Assembly: GCF_038003045.1 (NCBI RefSeq)
Contig: NZ_JBBOOK010000003.1
Coordinates: 124,001 to 188,000, forward strand
Source of the DNA: Sporosarcina sp. FSL W7-1349
GTDB taxonomy: Bacteria > Bacillota > Bacilli > Bacillales_A > Planococcaceae
Reading direction: 5' to 3'
DNA: 64,000 bases
The notes beneath the pieces are model-generated. The model was given only the letters and a program-made list of their open reading frames with translations, was not told the DNA's origin and did not search any database. The position numbers and the translations under genes are program-made. The number at the start of each line of letters is the position of its first letter. The stretch's first letter is position 1. Shown here one piece after another: positions 55,047-62,877 of this stretch.

Positions 55047-55062
55047 TAACTAATGATAATTA
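55047..55062. promoter_or_regulatory. Palindromic operator candidate, permease side
   Basis: TAACTA-ATGA-TAATTA repeats the 6-4-6 plan of 54602-54617 with one changed base in the right arm. It lies just past the predicted start of transcription, a classic repressor position. Confidence 0.6.
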
Positions 55063-55300
55063 GGGGGAGGGAATATTTGGCCTAAAACATGATTACAAAA
55101 CACTGTATTTGTCATTCTGTCCAAATGTCCATAGTTTTTTATTTCTGTTTCCAATGTGATTTGCGATTCGGAACACAGTTAGATTTCAGTATTTGACTCT
55201 ATAGTATTTACTGTTTGGGAAATGGAAATAAACTAGGTTGAGTATTGCTTTTTCCACTATTCTCCACATACTAGGAAAAGATCAAAGGAGAGGAAACTGA

Positions 55301-56875
55301 ATGGCAGAAGGTAGAAGAGATGAAAATCAAGACAATGGTCGTGTCCTTGTCGATAGCGTTGGGCGTATAGAAAATTTCGGAGTAGATTTCATTCCTGAAG
55401 AACAACGAAGGTCTAAGCCTACTAACATTTTTTATATACTTTTTGGCGGTAGTATGACTTTTGGGATTATTGTAATTGGATGGATTCCAGTTTCGATTGG
55501 ATTAGGTTGGTGGGGTTCAATTACTTCTATCATTGTCGGTTCAGCCATAGGTGCTACATTATTGGCCCCAATGTCCTTGTTTGGAATCAGAACAGGAACA
55601 AATAATCCAGTAGCAAGCGGGGCACATTTCGGGGCGATGGGTAGATTAATTGGCTCTATTTTAGGGATACTAGCATGTATAGTCTTTGCTGCTTTATCTG
55701 TATGGGCTGCAGGCGATGTACTTGCGGGTAGTGCCACTAGAATTTTTGGGGGTAGTGAAGCTACTTTGACATTGAAGTTAGTAGCTTATACAGCAGTCGC
55801 TATCGTGATGACAATAATATCCGTCTTAGGACATGCTAATATGGTAGCTATGACAAAGTATATGATACCATCTGCTGGAGTTCTAATGGTGATAGCATTG
55901 TTCGTGCTCTGGCCAAATTTTGATGCTAGTTATGCTGGGGGAGATTATCTACTTGGTTCATTCTGGCCTACTTGGTTTCTCGGGGCTATTTCTTGTGCAG
56001 CGACCATACAATCATACGGCCCTTATGTCGGGGACTGGACGCGACATATATCTCGCGAAAAATACAAAGATAAACAATTAATGATGGTTACTTGGATTGG
56101 CGGATTTTTTGGTATGGGGGGTGCTTTTGCATTCGGTGCATATACAGCAGTGAGCTTCAATAATCCAACAGCCCCGTATGTTTCTGAATTTGTGGCGGCT
56201 GTTCCGTTTTGGTTCCTCTTCCCATTATTATATATTGCGTTAGTACCAGGTACTGCTCAAGCTGTTATTAATATATATAGTATGGGACTAGACTTTTCGG
56301 CAATTGTTACTAGTCTATCCCGTGTACAATCAACAGTAATTCTAGCTGCAGTTTCAACCGTTTTAGTCTATTTAGGTGCTTTCTATGAGCACTTGGAAGT
56401 TTTAGTTAGTTCATTCTTAGGAATCCTCGTAATAATGGGGGCACCTTGGGTGATCATTAATGTTATAGCTTTTGTTAATCGAAAAGGATACTACTATCCA
56501 GATCATCTGCAGGTATTTAACCGAGGAGAAATTGGGGGGCGCTATTGGTTTAAAAACGGGCTCAATATACAAGCCACTTTAGCCTGGTTAGCTGCCGTTA
56601 TTTCTGGTTCGTTTTTTATTAATACTGGTTGGTATGTAGGTCTTGGTGCAAAGCTTTTTGAAGGTGCAGATATCGGATTAGTGGTATCGATGTTGGTAGG
56701 TGCAGTAGTCTATATTGTCCTTTTATATGTCATGCCTGAACCTAAAGATGCTTTCGGTCCGCAAGGCGCTAGATTTAAATCATCGAGTATAACTGGTCAC
56801 GAGCCAATACGAAAGAAAGGACCCGTTAGAAAATTAAATACCATAACGTCTGAAAAAACAAATATATCAAGTTAA
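55301..56875 (+). CDS. NCS1-family (cytosine permease-like) transporter, module B
   Basis: A 524-residue membrane protein with about 12 segments, longer than the module A permease. Features are IVIGWIPVSIGLGWWGSITS, the conserved FGIRTGTNNPVASGAHFGAM loop, and SYGPYVGDWTRHI near the family's transmembrane 6 region. Known relatives carry cytosine, purines, allantoin or thiamine precursors. AAAGGAGAGG lies before the ATG. It diverges from the DUF1116-ligase pair and is probably co-regulated through the shared palindromes. The substrate is presumably the starting compound of the module. Confidence 0.88.
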   Translation: MAEGRRDENQDNGRVLVDSVGRIENFGVDFIPEEQRRSKPTNIFYILFGGSMTFGIIVIGWIPVSIGLGWWGSITSIIVGSAIGATLLAPMSLFGIRTGTNNPVASGAHFGAMGRLIGSILGILACIVFAALSVWAAGDVLAGSATRIFGGSEATLTLKLVAYTAVAIVMTIISVLGHANMVAMTKYMIPSAGVLMVIALFVLWPNFDASYAGGDYLLGSFWPTWFLGAISCAATIQSYGPYVGDWTRHISREKYKDKQLMMVTWIGGFFGMGGAFAFGAYTAVSFNNPTAPYVSEFVAAVPFWFLFPLLYIALVPGTAQAVINIYSMGLDFSAIVTSLSRVQSTVILAAVSTVLVYLGAFYEHLEVLVSSFLGILVIMGAPWVIINVIAFVNRKGYYYPDHLQVFNRGEIGGRYWFKNGLNIQATLAWLAAVISGSFFINTGWYVGLGAKLFEGADIGLVVSMLVGAVVYIVLLYVMPEPKDAFGPQGARFKSSSITGHEPIRKKGPVRKLNTITSEKTNISS

Positions 56876-56998
56876 AACGATAAGATCAAACCCTTTGAGG
56901 ATACTATAATATAAAAGGTATTTATGCTACGGCTGCGGTCCAGGGTTTCACGAAACTGTTTTTTACAAATTGATATTGATTATTTCCAATTTACTTAA

Positions 56999-57022
56999 AG
57001 AGCCAGAAACGGCTCTTTTTTT
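56999..57022 (+). terminator. Terminator of the module B permease gene
   Basis: AGAGCC pairs with GGCTCT around AGAAAC and is followed by seven T. Confidence 0.88.
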
Positions 57023-57063
57023 GTGCAAGTGAAAGGTTGAGTAAGCTAAGTTGTCAATGTGAC

Positions 57064-57128
57064 ACAGTCACCTCTACAATTCGAACGCTATTCAGAATCG
57101 TTTCAAAGTTGTTTTGGTGACTGTCACC
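57064..57128. repeat. 65-bp hairpin repeat, copy 2
   Basis: Identical to 50731-50795 in the same orientation, 6.3 kb away. The pair flanks the whole of module B and its TetR gene. Confidence 0.85.
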
Positions 57129-57434
57129 ACATCAATAAACTGAACATGCCATAATGGCTAGCAGCATAATATGAAAGGAACACATATCATTTACGGAGGC
57201 AGATCGAGTTTCATTTCGGATGCTGCATTATTTGGGCAATCGGGTTTCAACGTTTGTATGGTTCGTTGGGGTAGAAGGTGTTTTTGGAAATCCCTCACAA
57301 AAGAGGAGTGAGCCCAACTCTTGGTATTAACTTTATAGGTCTGACCTTGCAATCATTCTCGATTGCAAGGGGAGAGGGGACGCAGTATTTTTAGGAAAGC
57401 GAGATTACCCTAAATGAAAGCGATGGTGCTTTAA

Positions 57435-58178
57435 ATGGATGCTTGGCTGTCAAGAATTAGCCAAATGATTTCGGAACCGATTACCGCCATGATTAATACA
57501 TATGATCACTATCCGCTTGTCATGGCATTGTTGCTTGGATTGCTTGGAGCGCTAGCCCCTTGCCAGTTGACCGGTAATATGGGGGCAATTACGTTGTATG
57601 GAAGCCGGTCGATTCAAATGAAAGAGAATGGCGGAGAGATCTTTGCCTTTATTTTGGGAAAGGTCGTTGTTTTTAGTGCGATCGGCGTGTTGGCCTGGCT
57701 TTTCGGACAGTCGTTTGAGGAGACGATTACATCCTATTTTCCAGTGTTCCGTAAAGTCATCGGCCCGCTAATTATTGCAACGGGTTTGGTGTTGCTGGGG
57801 GTCCTTAAATTACGTTTTCTCGGCAAACTAACGTCGCATATCCCCATGCGTCTGAGAGAGGGAAGACTCGGTTCATTTCTGTTAGGCGCTAGTTTTGCTA
57901 TTGCTTTCTGTCCGACAATGTTTGTCTTGTTTTTTGTCTGGCTCATGCCGCTTGTCACGACAACCTCCTATGGACTTTTTCTGCCGGCGGTCTTCGGCTT
58001 GGCCACTTCGCTGCCGCTCCTGCTACTCCTCCTGTTCATGTGGTTTTTTGATGCGAAGCGGCTCGTAATGAGGTTCAGTATGCGGGCGGGGAGAATAGTG
58101 CAAAGGGTTGCGGGAGTTCTGCTTATTATTATAGGAGTGTTGGATACTATCACCTATTGGTGGGGGCATCATGCCTAG
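57435..58178 (+). CDS. CcdA/TauE-SafE-like membrane protein with paired cysteines
   Basis: A 247-residue protein with six or seven membrane segments. It belongs to the LysE/CcdA/TauE group: the first core helix holds GLLGALAPCQLTGNMG and the fourth AIAFCPTMFVLFFVW. The two cysteines, each next to proline in a helix, are the pattern of CcdA/DsbD-type proteins that carry thiol reducing power across the membrane; some relatives are annotated as sulfite exporters or move copper or nickel. No partner thioredoxin or metal protein is adjacent. A 10-bp palindrome lies 65 bases upstream. Confidence 0.78.
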   Translation: MDAWLSRISQMISEPITAMINTYDHYPLVMALLLGLLGALAPCQLTGNMGAITLYGSRSIQMKENGGEIFAFILGKVVVFSAIGVLAWLFGQSFEETITSYFPVFRKVIGPLIIATGLVLLGVLKLRFLGKLTSHIPMRLREGRLGSFLLGASFAIAFCPTMFVLFFVWLMPLVTTTSYGLFLPAVFGLATSLPLLLLLLFMWFFDAKRLVMRFSMRAGRIVQRVAGVLLIIIGVLDTITYWWGHHA

Positions 58179-58207
58179 AGCCGACGTGAGAGTAAAACGT
58201 ATTCGAG

Positions 58208-58238
58208 GTGCCTGTCATGATGAATTCGTGACTGGCAC
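58208..58238. repeat. Short hairpin of the GTGCCTGTCA family
   Basis: GTGCCTGTCA (58208-58217) pairs with TGACTGGCAC (58229-58238), with one mismatch. It lies just behind the membrane protein gene. A single unpaired GGTGCCTGTCAC also occurs near 19531. Confidence 0.65.
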
Positions 58239-58304
58239 TTTCCATTTATATTCCTTTACAACAGATCGTATGTTCTGTATGATGAGTAAAAAGGAGGAAC
58301 GCAC

Positions 58305-58523
58305 GTGCGGTTGGTGTTGGAAAAGGCGTATAGGGATAAGAATTTGCTCGAGATGATCTATATGGCGAAAGATGGGCAAATTACTCAGCGACGCATTGAA
58401 GTCATTCAGGTGGGGGAGCGTACATTTCGGGCGTATTGCTATTTGCGTCAATCAAAGCGGACGTTTCGGATTGAAGATGTATTGGCGTTAGTTCCGGTCC
58501 ACCACAAATACCAGGCAATGTAA
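58305..58523 (+). CDS. Small WYL-like domain protein
   Basis: A 72-residue protein starting at a GTG with AAAAGGAGG 7 bases upstream. The sequence LEKAYRDKNLLEMIYMAKDG, then QRRIEVIQVGERTFRAYCYL and RTFRIEDVLALVP, follows the strand pattern of WYL domains: an Arg-rich turn, AYCYLR, then a FRIEDV end. WYL domains bind nucleic acid or nucleotide ligands and regulate transcription; stand-alone versions this short are found in Bacillales and are uncharacterised. Ends 7 bases before a terminator hairpin. Confidence 0.75.
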   Translation: MRLVLEKAYRDKNLLEMIYMAKDGQITQRRIEVIQVGERTFRAYCYLRQSKRTFRIEDVLALVPVHHKYQAM

Positions 58524-58530
58524 ATGAAAA

Positions 58531-58556
58531 AAGCCATCTTTCCATAGGAAGATGAC
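58531..58556. terminator. Terminator hairpin between the WYL-like and IclR genes
   Basis: GCCATCTTTCC pairs with GGAAGATGAC. The T-run (CTTTTTT) is on the minus strand, so it best serves the IclR gene, which ends at 58698, but it also sits just behind the WYL-like stop. Confidence 0.65.
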
Positions 58557-58697
58557 TTCTAAGTTTAGTTCGCTAAATACCCTTTAATTTAATCCAAGGA
58601 CTCCGAGCTCTTTTAAACTCTAGGAGGGCAACAAGGTTGGGAGGGTAATCAAGAAGAATGTATCAAGATCCCATGGCGAATTACTATAATTGAGGCA

Positions 58698-59492
58698 TTA
58701 TGTGGTTACATTCAATTCATAATGTTTTATCCAGAAATCTCCGTTCATTTTCTTGCTAATATTATATGCACTTTGCAGCAGTAGTGCTGCGTATTCCGGT
58801 ATGATTTCTTCGTTCGCGCGGACATCTGGAACTACAATCGAGAGTGATCCAACAACCCCGTCCGTTTCAAAAATAGGAACAGCTATCCCGACGGTTCCCA
58901 GTGTAGTTTCTCCGTGACTAACCGCGAAACCTTGGGCTTTGATATCGGCTATGTTTTCTCTTAACTTCTTTTCATTCGTGTCTGTATTGGGTGTTCTTGC
59001 TTCCCAATTACAATTTGCAATATACTTTTCTTGTTCTTCTGGCTTCATATAGGCAAGAATCACTTTACGAACAGCCCCTACATGGAGAGGCAAGCGAAGC
59101 CCTAACTGCTCGGTGACTCGCAGGCGAAAACTGCTTTCAATAAAATCGATTAGGATCGCTTCATTTTGGCCATGCAAGATGTTTAAGTGAATTCCTTCAT
59201 TCGTTTTTTCGAAAAGAATATCCATTTCAGGCTTTGCAAAATCGCTGATGGATGAGAATAAATCTTTCGCTAAATAACCTAGTTCTATTAACGCAGATCC
59301 TAAATGAAATTTCTTCGTTTGCGGATTTTGGTTGACCATTTCGTATTTTTGCAAGGACTTTAGAATTCTATGGGTGGTAGCAGTATTGTATCCAGCCATT
59401 CGGGCAAGTTCGGCAGCCCCCCATTCAATATGTCCATCGCGAGGTTTCAATAAATCTAATAGGGTAAATGTTTTATTTAATAACTCTGACAT
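58698..59492 (-). CDS. IclR-family transcription regulator
   Basis: A 264-residue regulator. Residues about 1-65 are the winged helix (NKTFTLLDLLKPRDGHIEW, ARMAGYNTATTHRILKSLQK). The rest is the GAF-like effector domain with RLPLHVGAVRKVILAYMKP and HGETTLGTVGIAVPIFETDG. I take ATG 59492; GTG 59510 would add six residues. It lies about 155 bases behind the ABC permease genes on the same strand and is the likely regulator of the lyase-transporter block (59649-64000). Effector unknown. Confidence 0.9.
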   Translation of the reverse strand: MSELLNKTFTLLDLLKPRDGHIEWGAAELARMAGYNTATTHRILKSLQKYEMVNQNPQTKKFHLGSALIELGYLAKDLFSSISDFAKPEMDILFEKTNEGIHLNILHGQNEAILIDFIESSFRLRVTEQLGLRLPLHVGAVRKVILAYMKPEEQEKYIANCNWEARTPNTDTNEKKLRENIADIKAQGFAVSHGETTLGTVGIAVPIFETDGVVGSLSIVVPDVRANEEIIPEYAALLLQSAYNISKKMNGDFWIKHYELNVTT

Positions 59493-59648
59493 ATAGCTCA
59501 GCTCTCTCACTATTCTTTTTAGTCTACGGATGTTTTGATTCCCAAAAGGTGCTATTTACCTATCATATATTCTACCATAAAAGAGTTATTAACATGAATT
59601 ACTGGAAATCTTAGTTAGTGATTAAAATAAGATTATTAGTCACTTTTA

Positions 59649-60305
59649 TTAGGTATTTAAATTCCTTTCCAGTCTTTTGGATAGTAAAGATAGGGGGTAG
59701 CAAATGATAAAATATCCAAGTAAAACTAATGAATATATAGTGAAAGCTATTTGTTTACCTTCCATGATCTCTATTCGTTCGATAATAATTTGGGCTGATT
59801 TTAGAAATTCAATATTGCCAATTAATATCGTCAGTGATGTTGCTTGTACTAAGTTGGTTAATAAACCGATGATCGATGGCAAGACCCGCTTCGTCGCTTG
59901 TGGAATAATGACGTAAATCATAGTTTGAACATGTGTTAAGCCCAATGAATAACTAGCTTCCGTCTGGGCTTTGGGGATTGATTGGATTGCACCCCGAACG
60001 GATTCGGCTATGTTGGCACTTGCCCATAGACTCAACGCAATGGCGGCTGAAGCAAAATTACTAAAGTTGATGCCCGTCATGGGAATAATAAAAAACACAA
60101 GAAAAAGAGTAATGAGGATAGGTAACCCTCTAAACAAATCAATATAAGTTTTTGATACTAAAATTACGATAGAGTTATTGAGCGTCCGAAGTGTCCCAAT
60201 TACTATGCCTATGAATAATGAAAAAATGATACAGACAATGCTTAATAAAATCGTGTACCCGAGTCCTTTCAGTAGAAATTCCGAATTATTAATAATCAAA
60301 CTCAT
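59649..60305 (-). CDS. Polar amino acid ABC transporter permease, second subunit
   Basis: A 218-residue inner-membrane subunit of the HisMQ family, with about five membrane segments. The EAA-type loop that meets the ATPase is visible as SIPKAQTEASYSLGLTHVQT. It pairs with the permease at 60341-61051, 35 bases upstream, to form the channel. Neighbouring ATPase and lipoprotein genes complete the transporter. Confidence 0.93.
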   Translation of the reverse strand: MSLIINNSEFLLKGLGYTILLSIVCIIFSLFIGIVIGTLRTLNNSIVILVSKTYIDLFRGLPILITLFLVFFIIPMTGINFSNFASAAIALSLWASANIAESVRGAIQSIPKAQTEASYSLGLTHVQTMIYVIIPQATKRVLPSIIGLLTNLVQATSLTILIGNIEFLKSAQIIIERIEIMEGKQIAFTIYSLVLLGYFIICYPLSLLSKRLERNLNT

Positions 60306-60340
60306 AATAATTCCCCCTAGTTTTTCGAATAAAATCGAAG

Positions 60341-61051
60341 TTAATTGTTCGTAGTGGTAGCCACTCCTTCGAATGGTATCAATTTATCAACTTTTTTGTT
60401 ATTGTAGTCTAATTTCTTTTCAATGACTCTTAGGCTAAATGATAATAACCATACTAATAGCAGGTAAATCACCGCAATGGTAAGGAACATTTCAAGGGTT
60501 TTGAAATAAATCGACACCGTGTCCATTGCTGCAAAGGTAAGTTCCACCAATCCAATTCCAGCTAAGAACGACGAGTTTTTCAAGACTGAAATAGAGGTGT
60601 TAGAAAAAGAGGAAAAGCTATACCGAAAGCCAATTGGCACAATCACATACCGATAAATTTGGAATTTGTTCATGCCTAATGAATCTCCCGCCTCCACTAA
60701 TTGTTTGGACACGGATTCCAATCCGCCGCGGAAGTTTTCGGCCGCGTATGCTCCGCCCCATAAACTAAGAGCAATGATACCGGCAAAGGGAGCAGACAAT
60801 GTAATTCCCAGTGAAGGCAACCCGAAGTACACTAAGAAGATTTGTACCAATAATGGTGTATTCCGAAATAATTCAACATAGATCGAAGTCAGTTGAGATA
60901 GAATAGGTATTTTTGCGGTTTTCACAACGGAACCTACCAATCCAATTAGCAAAGAAAAGACCAAACTAACCAAACTGATCATGACTGTCATTTTTAATCC
61001 CGTTAGCAAATAGGGCATCTTCTCCATCAAAAAACCAAAATCAAAATTCAT
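60341..61051 (-). CDS. Polar amino acid ABC transporter permease, first subunit
   Basis: A 236-residue HisMQ-family permease. The EAA-type loop reads GLESVSKQLVEAGDSLGMNK, preceded by YVELFRNTPLLVQIFLVYFG, a strong signature of amino acid permeases. It lies 30 bases after the ATPase gene in the same operon. Confidence 0.93.
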   Translation of the reverse strand: MNFDFGFLMEKMPYLLTGLKMTVMISLVSLVFSLLIGLVGSVVKTAKIPILSQLTSIYVELFRNTPLLVQIFLVYFGLPSLGITLSAPFAGIIALSLWGGAYAAENFRGGLESVSKQLVEAGDSLGMNKFQIYRYVIVPIGFRYSFSSFSNTSISVLKNSSFLAGIGLVELTFAAMDTVSIYFKTLEMFLTIAVIYLLLVWLLSFSLRVIEKKLDYNNKKVDKLIPFEGVATTTNN

Positions 61052-61081
61052 GTGATCACGCTCCTTCGAAGAATAAGGATG

Positions 61082-61819
61082 TTAAAGTACCTTTTCCAGA
61101 AATTTTTGTGTTCTTTTTTCTTTTGGATTACCAAAGATTTGGCTCGGCGCTCCTTCCTCGACTACGACGCCTCCGTCCATAAATATGACTTTATCCGCGA
61201 CCTCTTTGGCAAATCCCATTTCATGTGTCACCACTACCATCGTCATTCCGCTTTGCGCAAGCTCTTTCATCGTCTCGAGAACATCGTTTACCTTTTCTGG
61301 ATCAAGCGCCGAGGTCACTTCATCAAATAAAATGACTTCTGGATTCATCATTAACGATCGAGAAATGGCGACCCGTTGCTGCTGGCCCCCCGATAGTTGA
61401 TTGGGATAATAGTTTAACTTGTCTTCCAATCCAACTTTTTTTAACAGGGCTTGTGCTCTTTCATTCAACTCTGTTTTGTTTTTAACTTTTTGTACTTTCA
61501 ATGGCGCCAATAATAAATTTTCTTTCACGGTCAGGTGGGGGAATAGATTATAGCTTTGGAACACCATTCCAATCTTCTCCCTTAGTTTTTGCAAAGTAAT
61601 GGAAGAATCGTAAATATTTTTTCCATTCAACATGATGTCTCCCTGATCGATAGCTTCTAATCCATTTAAACAGCGCAGTAACGTACTTTTACCAGAACCA
61701 CTCGGGCCAATAATGACTGTCACGTCATTCTCATATAAATCGGTTGAAACTCCAGTTAATACATTTAAACTACCAAAGCTTTTGTGTACACCTTCTATTC
61801 TAATTTTAGTGTTTTTCAT
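61082..61819 (-). CDS. Polar amino acid ABC transporter ATP-binding subunit
   Basis: A 245-residue ABC ATPase of the GlnQ/HisP type. Walker [16 protein letters not shown]-loop [13 protein letters not shown], signature [15 protein letters not shown], Walker [15 protein letters not shown] and the H-loop VVTHEMGF are all intact. ATG 61819 is chosen because GAGGTGA lies just upstream; the longer frame to 61837 runs through that site. It is separated from the binding-protein gene by a hairpin at 61875-61920. Confidence 0.95.
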   Translation of the reverse strand: MKNTKIRIEGVHKSFGSLNVLTGVSTDLYENDVTVIIGPSGSGKSTLLRCLNGLEAIDQGDIMLNGKNIYDSSITLQKLREKIGMVFQSYNLFPHLTVKENLLLAPLKVQKVKNKTELNERAQALLKKVGLEDKLNYYPNQLSGGQQQRVAISRSLMMNPEVILFDEVTSALDPEKVNDVLETMKELAQSGMTMVVVTHEMGFAKEVADKVIFMDGGVVVEEGAPSQIFGNPKEKRTQKFLEKVL

Positions 61820-61874
61820 TTTTTTCACCTCAACCATGTATTTTGTGTTGCTTGATTTTCCTGGTTTTGTGAGA

Positions 61875-61920
61875 AGACATACGCTCTAGTAGTCTTGGTC
61901 GATGCTAGTAGCGTATGTCT
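61875..61920. terminator. Intercistronic hairpin behind the binding-protein gene
   Basis: AGACATACGCT and AGCGTATGTCT form an 11-bp stem extended by TAGTAG/CTA pairing, without a T-run. Hairpins here often keep the binding-protein mRNA more abundant than the rest of the operon. Confidence 0.7.
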
Positions 61921-61938
61921 CTCTGATCTAGTTACTTG

Positions 61939-62823
61939 TTATTTCGGTCTAGGTAAATATTCAGGTACATTCACATGATCTTCCGGATACCATTTTTTGA
62001 ACCACTCATAAAATAAATCTTCCTCCGCGCCTTTATCAATTGCGGCATTAACCCAATTGTCCCAGTCTTCTTCACCTTTTCTAATTCCGACAGCCATCAA
62101 TCCCAAGGCAAAGGGCTCTCCGACTACTTTTAAGTCTGGATTATTTTTCACAATATCATATAGCAAAATGTCGTCTTGAATCATCGCGACGCCTCTGCCG
62201 CTTTTCAATGCTCTGACGCCTTCGGAAGTGTTATCGAGTTTTAACTGTTTCGTTGAAGGTGATAGCTCTTCTAATTCGATGCTTCCCATACTTCCTTTGA
62301 TGGCAATGACTTCTTTGTCTTTTACGTCTTCCATTTTCGTGATATCGCTTTCATTTGGAACAAGAAATAAGACAGAACTATTGTAATATGGTTTAGAAAA
62401 ATCGATCTGTTCTTTTCGTTCATCTGTAACTCCTAATGTAGCGATGAGTAAATCAATTTTCTTTGAAGTTAAAAAAGGAATCCGATTGGAGGCGGTTACG
62501 GGAACGAATTCAATTGCATTCGGGTCACCAAAAGCATATTCGGCAAGCTGTTTGGCGAGGTCTATATCAAAACCATCATTTTCTCCCTTTTCATTAATGA
62601 AGCCGAAGGGAGGGTAGTCCGCTTTTACACCAACGACTAATTTTCCTCTGTCTTTCACAAATTTCGGTAATTCGGGGAGGCCGTCAGCTGAAGCACTGTC
62701 GCTGGAACCATTGCTTGATACGTCTGTTGCGGTATCTTCCGGCTCATCCGTTCCGTTCCCGCAGGCAGCTAAAATAATAAATAAAAATAAACAGATGGAA
62801 CCGAATAAGAATTTCATTTTCAT
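61939..62823 (-). CDS. Polar amino acid ABC transporter substrate-binding lipoprotein
   Basis: A 294-residue SBP_bac_3-family protein. It has a lipoprotein signal (FLFIILAACGNG, Cys at residue 21), a Ser/Asp-rich linker, then the domain start RGKLVVGVKADYPPFGFI, NDGFDIDLAKQLAEY and IDLLIATLGVTDERKEQIDF. ATG 62823 has AGGAGGAG upstream; the frame to 62859 is not supported. The R of TDERK and the D of the GFDIDL region are the amino acid ligand contacts in the family. Placed after an aspartase-type lyase, aspartate or a similar acidic amino acid is a fair guess. Confidence 0.93.
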   Translation of the reverse strand: MKMKFLFGSICLFLFIILAACGNGTDEPEDTATDVSSNGSSDSASADGLPELPKFVKDRGKLVVGVKADYPPFGFINEKGENDGFDIDLAKQLAEYAFGDPNAIEFVPVTASNRIPFLTSKKIDLLIATLGVTDERKEQIDFSKPYYNSSVLFLVPNESDITKMEDVKDKEVIAIKGSMGSIELEELSPSTKQLKLDNTSEGVRALKSGRGVAMIQDDILLYDIVKNNPDLKVVGEPFALGLMAVGIRKGEEDWDNWVNAAIDKGAEEDLFYEWFKKWYPEDHVNVPEYLPRPK

Positions 62824-62877
62824 TTGTATTCTCCTCCTAGTTTGTTTAAGTCTGTTCATTTATTTGTTAAACATCGT

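Larger units (their letters stand above)
54500..55300. other. Divergent control region of module B, 800 bp
   Basis: It contains the palindrome at 54602-54617, the inverted-repeat element 54693-54846, the promoter at 55008-55036 with a second palindrome at 55047-55062, and then a leader of about 250 bases before the permease start. A 36-codon frame begins at 55090 (MITKHCICHSVQMS) but its ribosome site (GGGGGAGG near 55063-55070) is too far away to support it. Confidence 0.6.
56876..57434. other. Intergenic region with terminator, hairpin repeat and palindrome
   Basis: It holds the terminator at 56999-57022 and the 65-bp repeat copy 2. It also has CCTTGCAATC (57345-57354) with its exact complement at 57361-57370, a 10-bp palindromic stem 65 bases before the next gene that may be an operator or leader hairpin. 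A 46-codon frame at 57171-57311 has no ribosome site. Confidence 0.5.
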
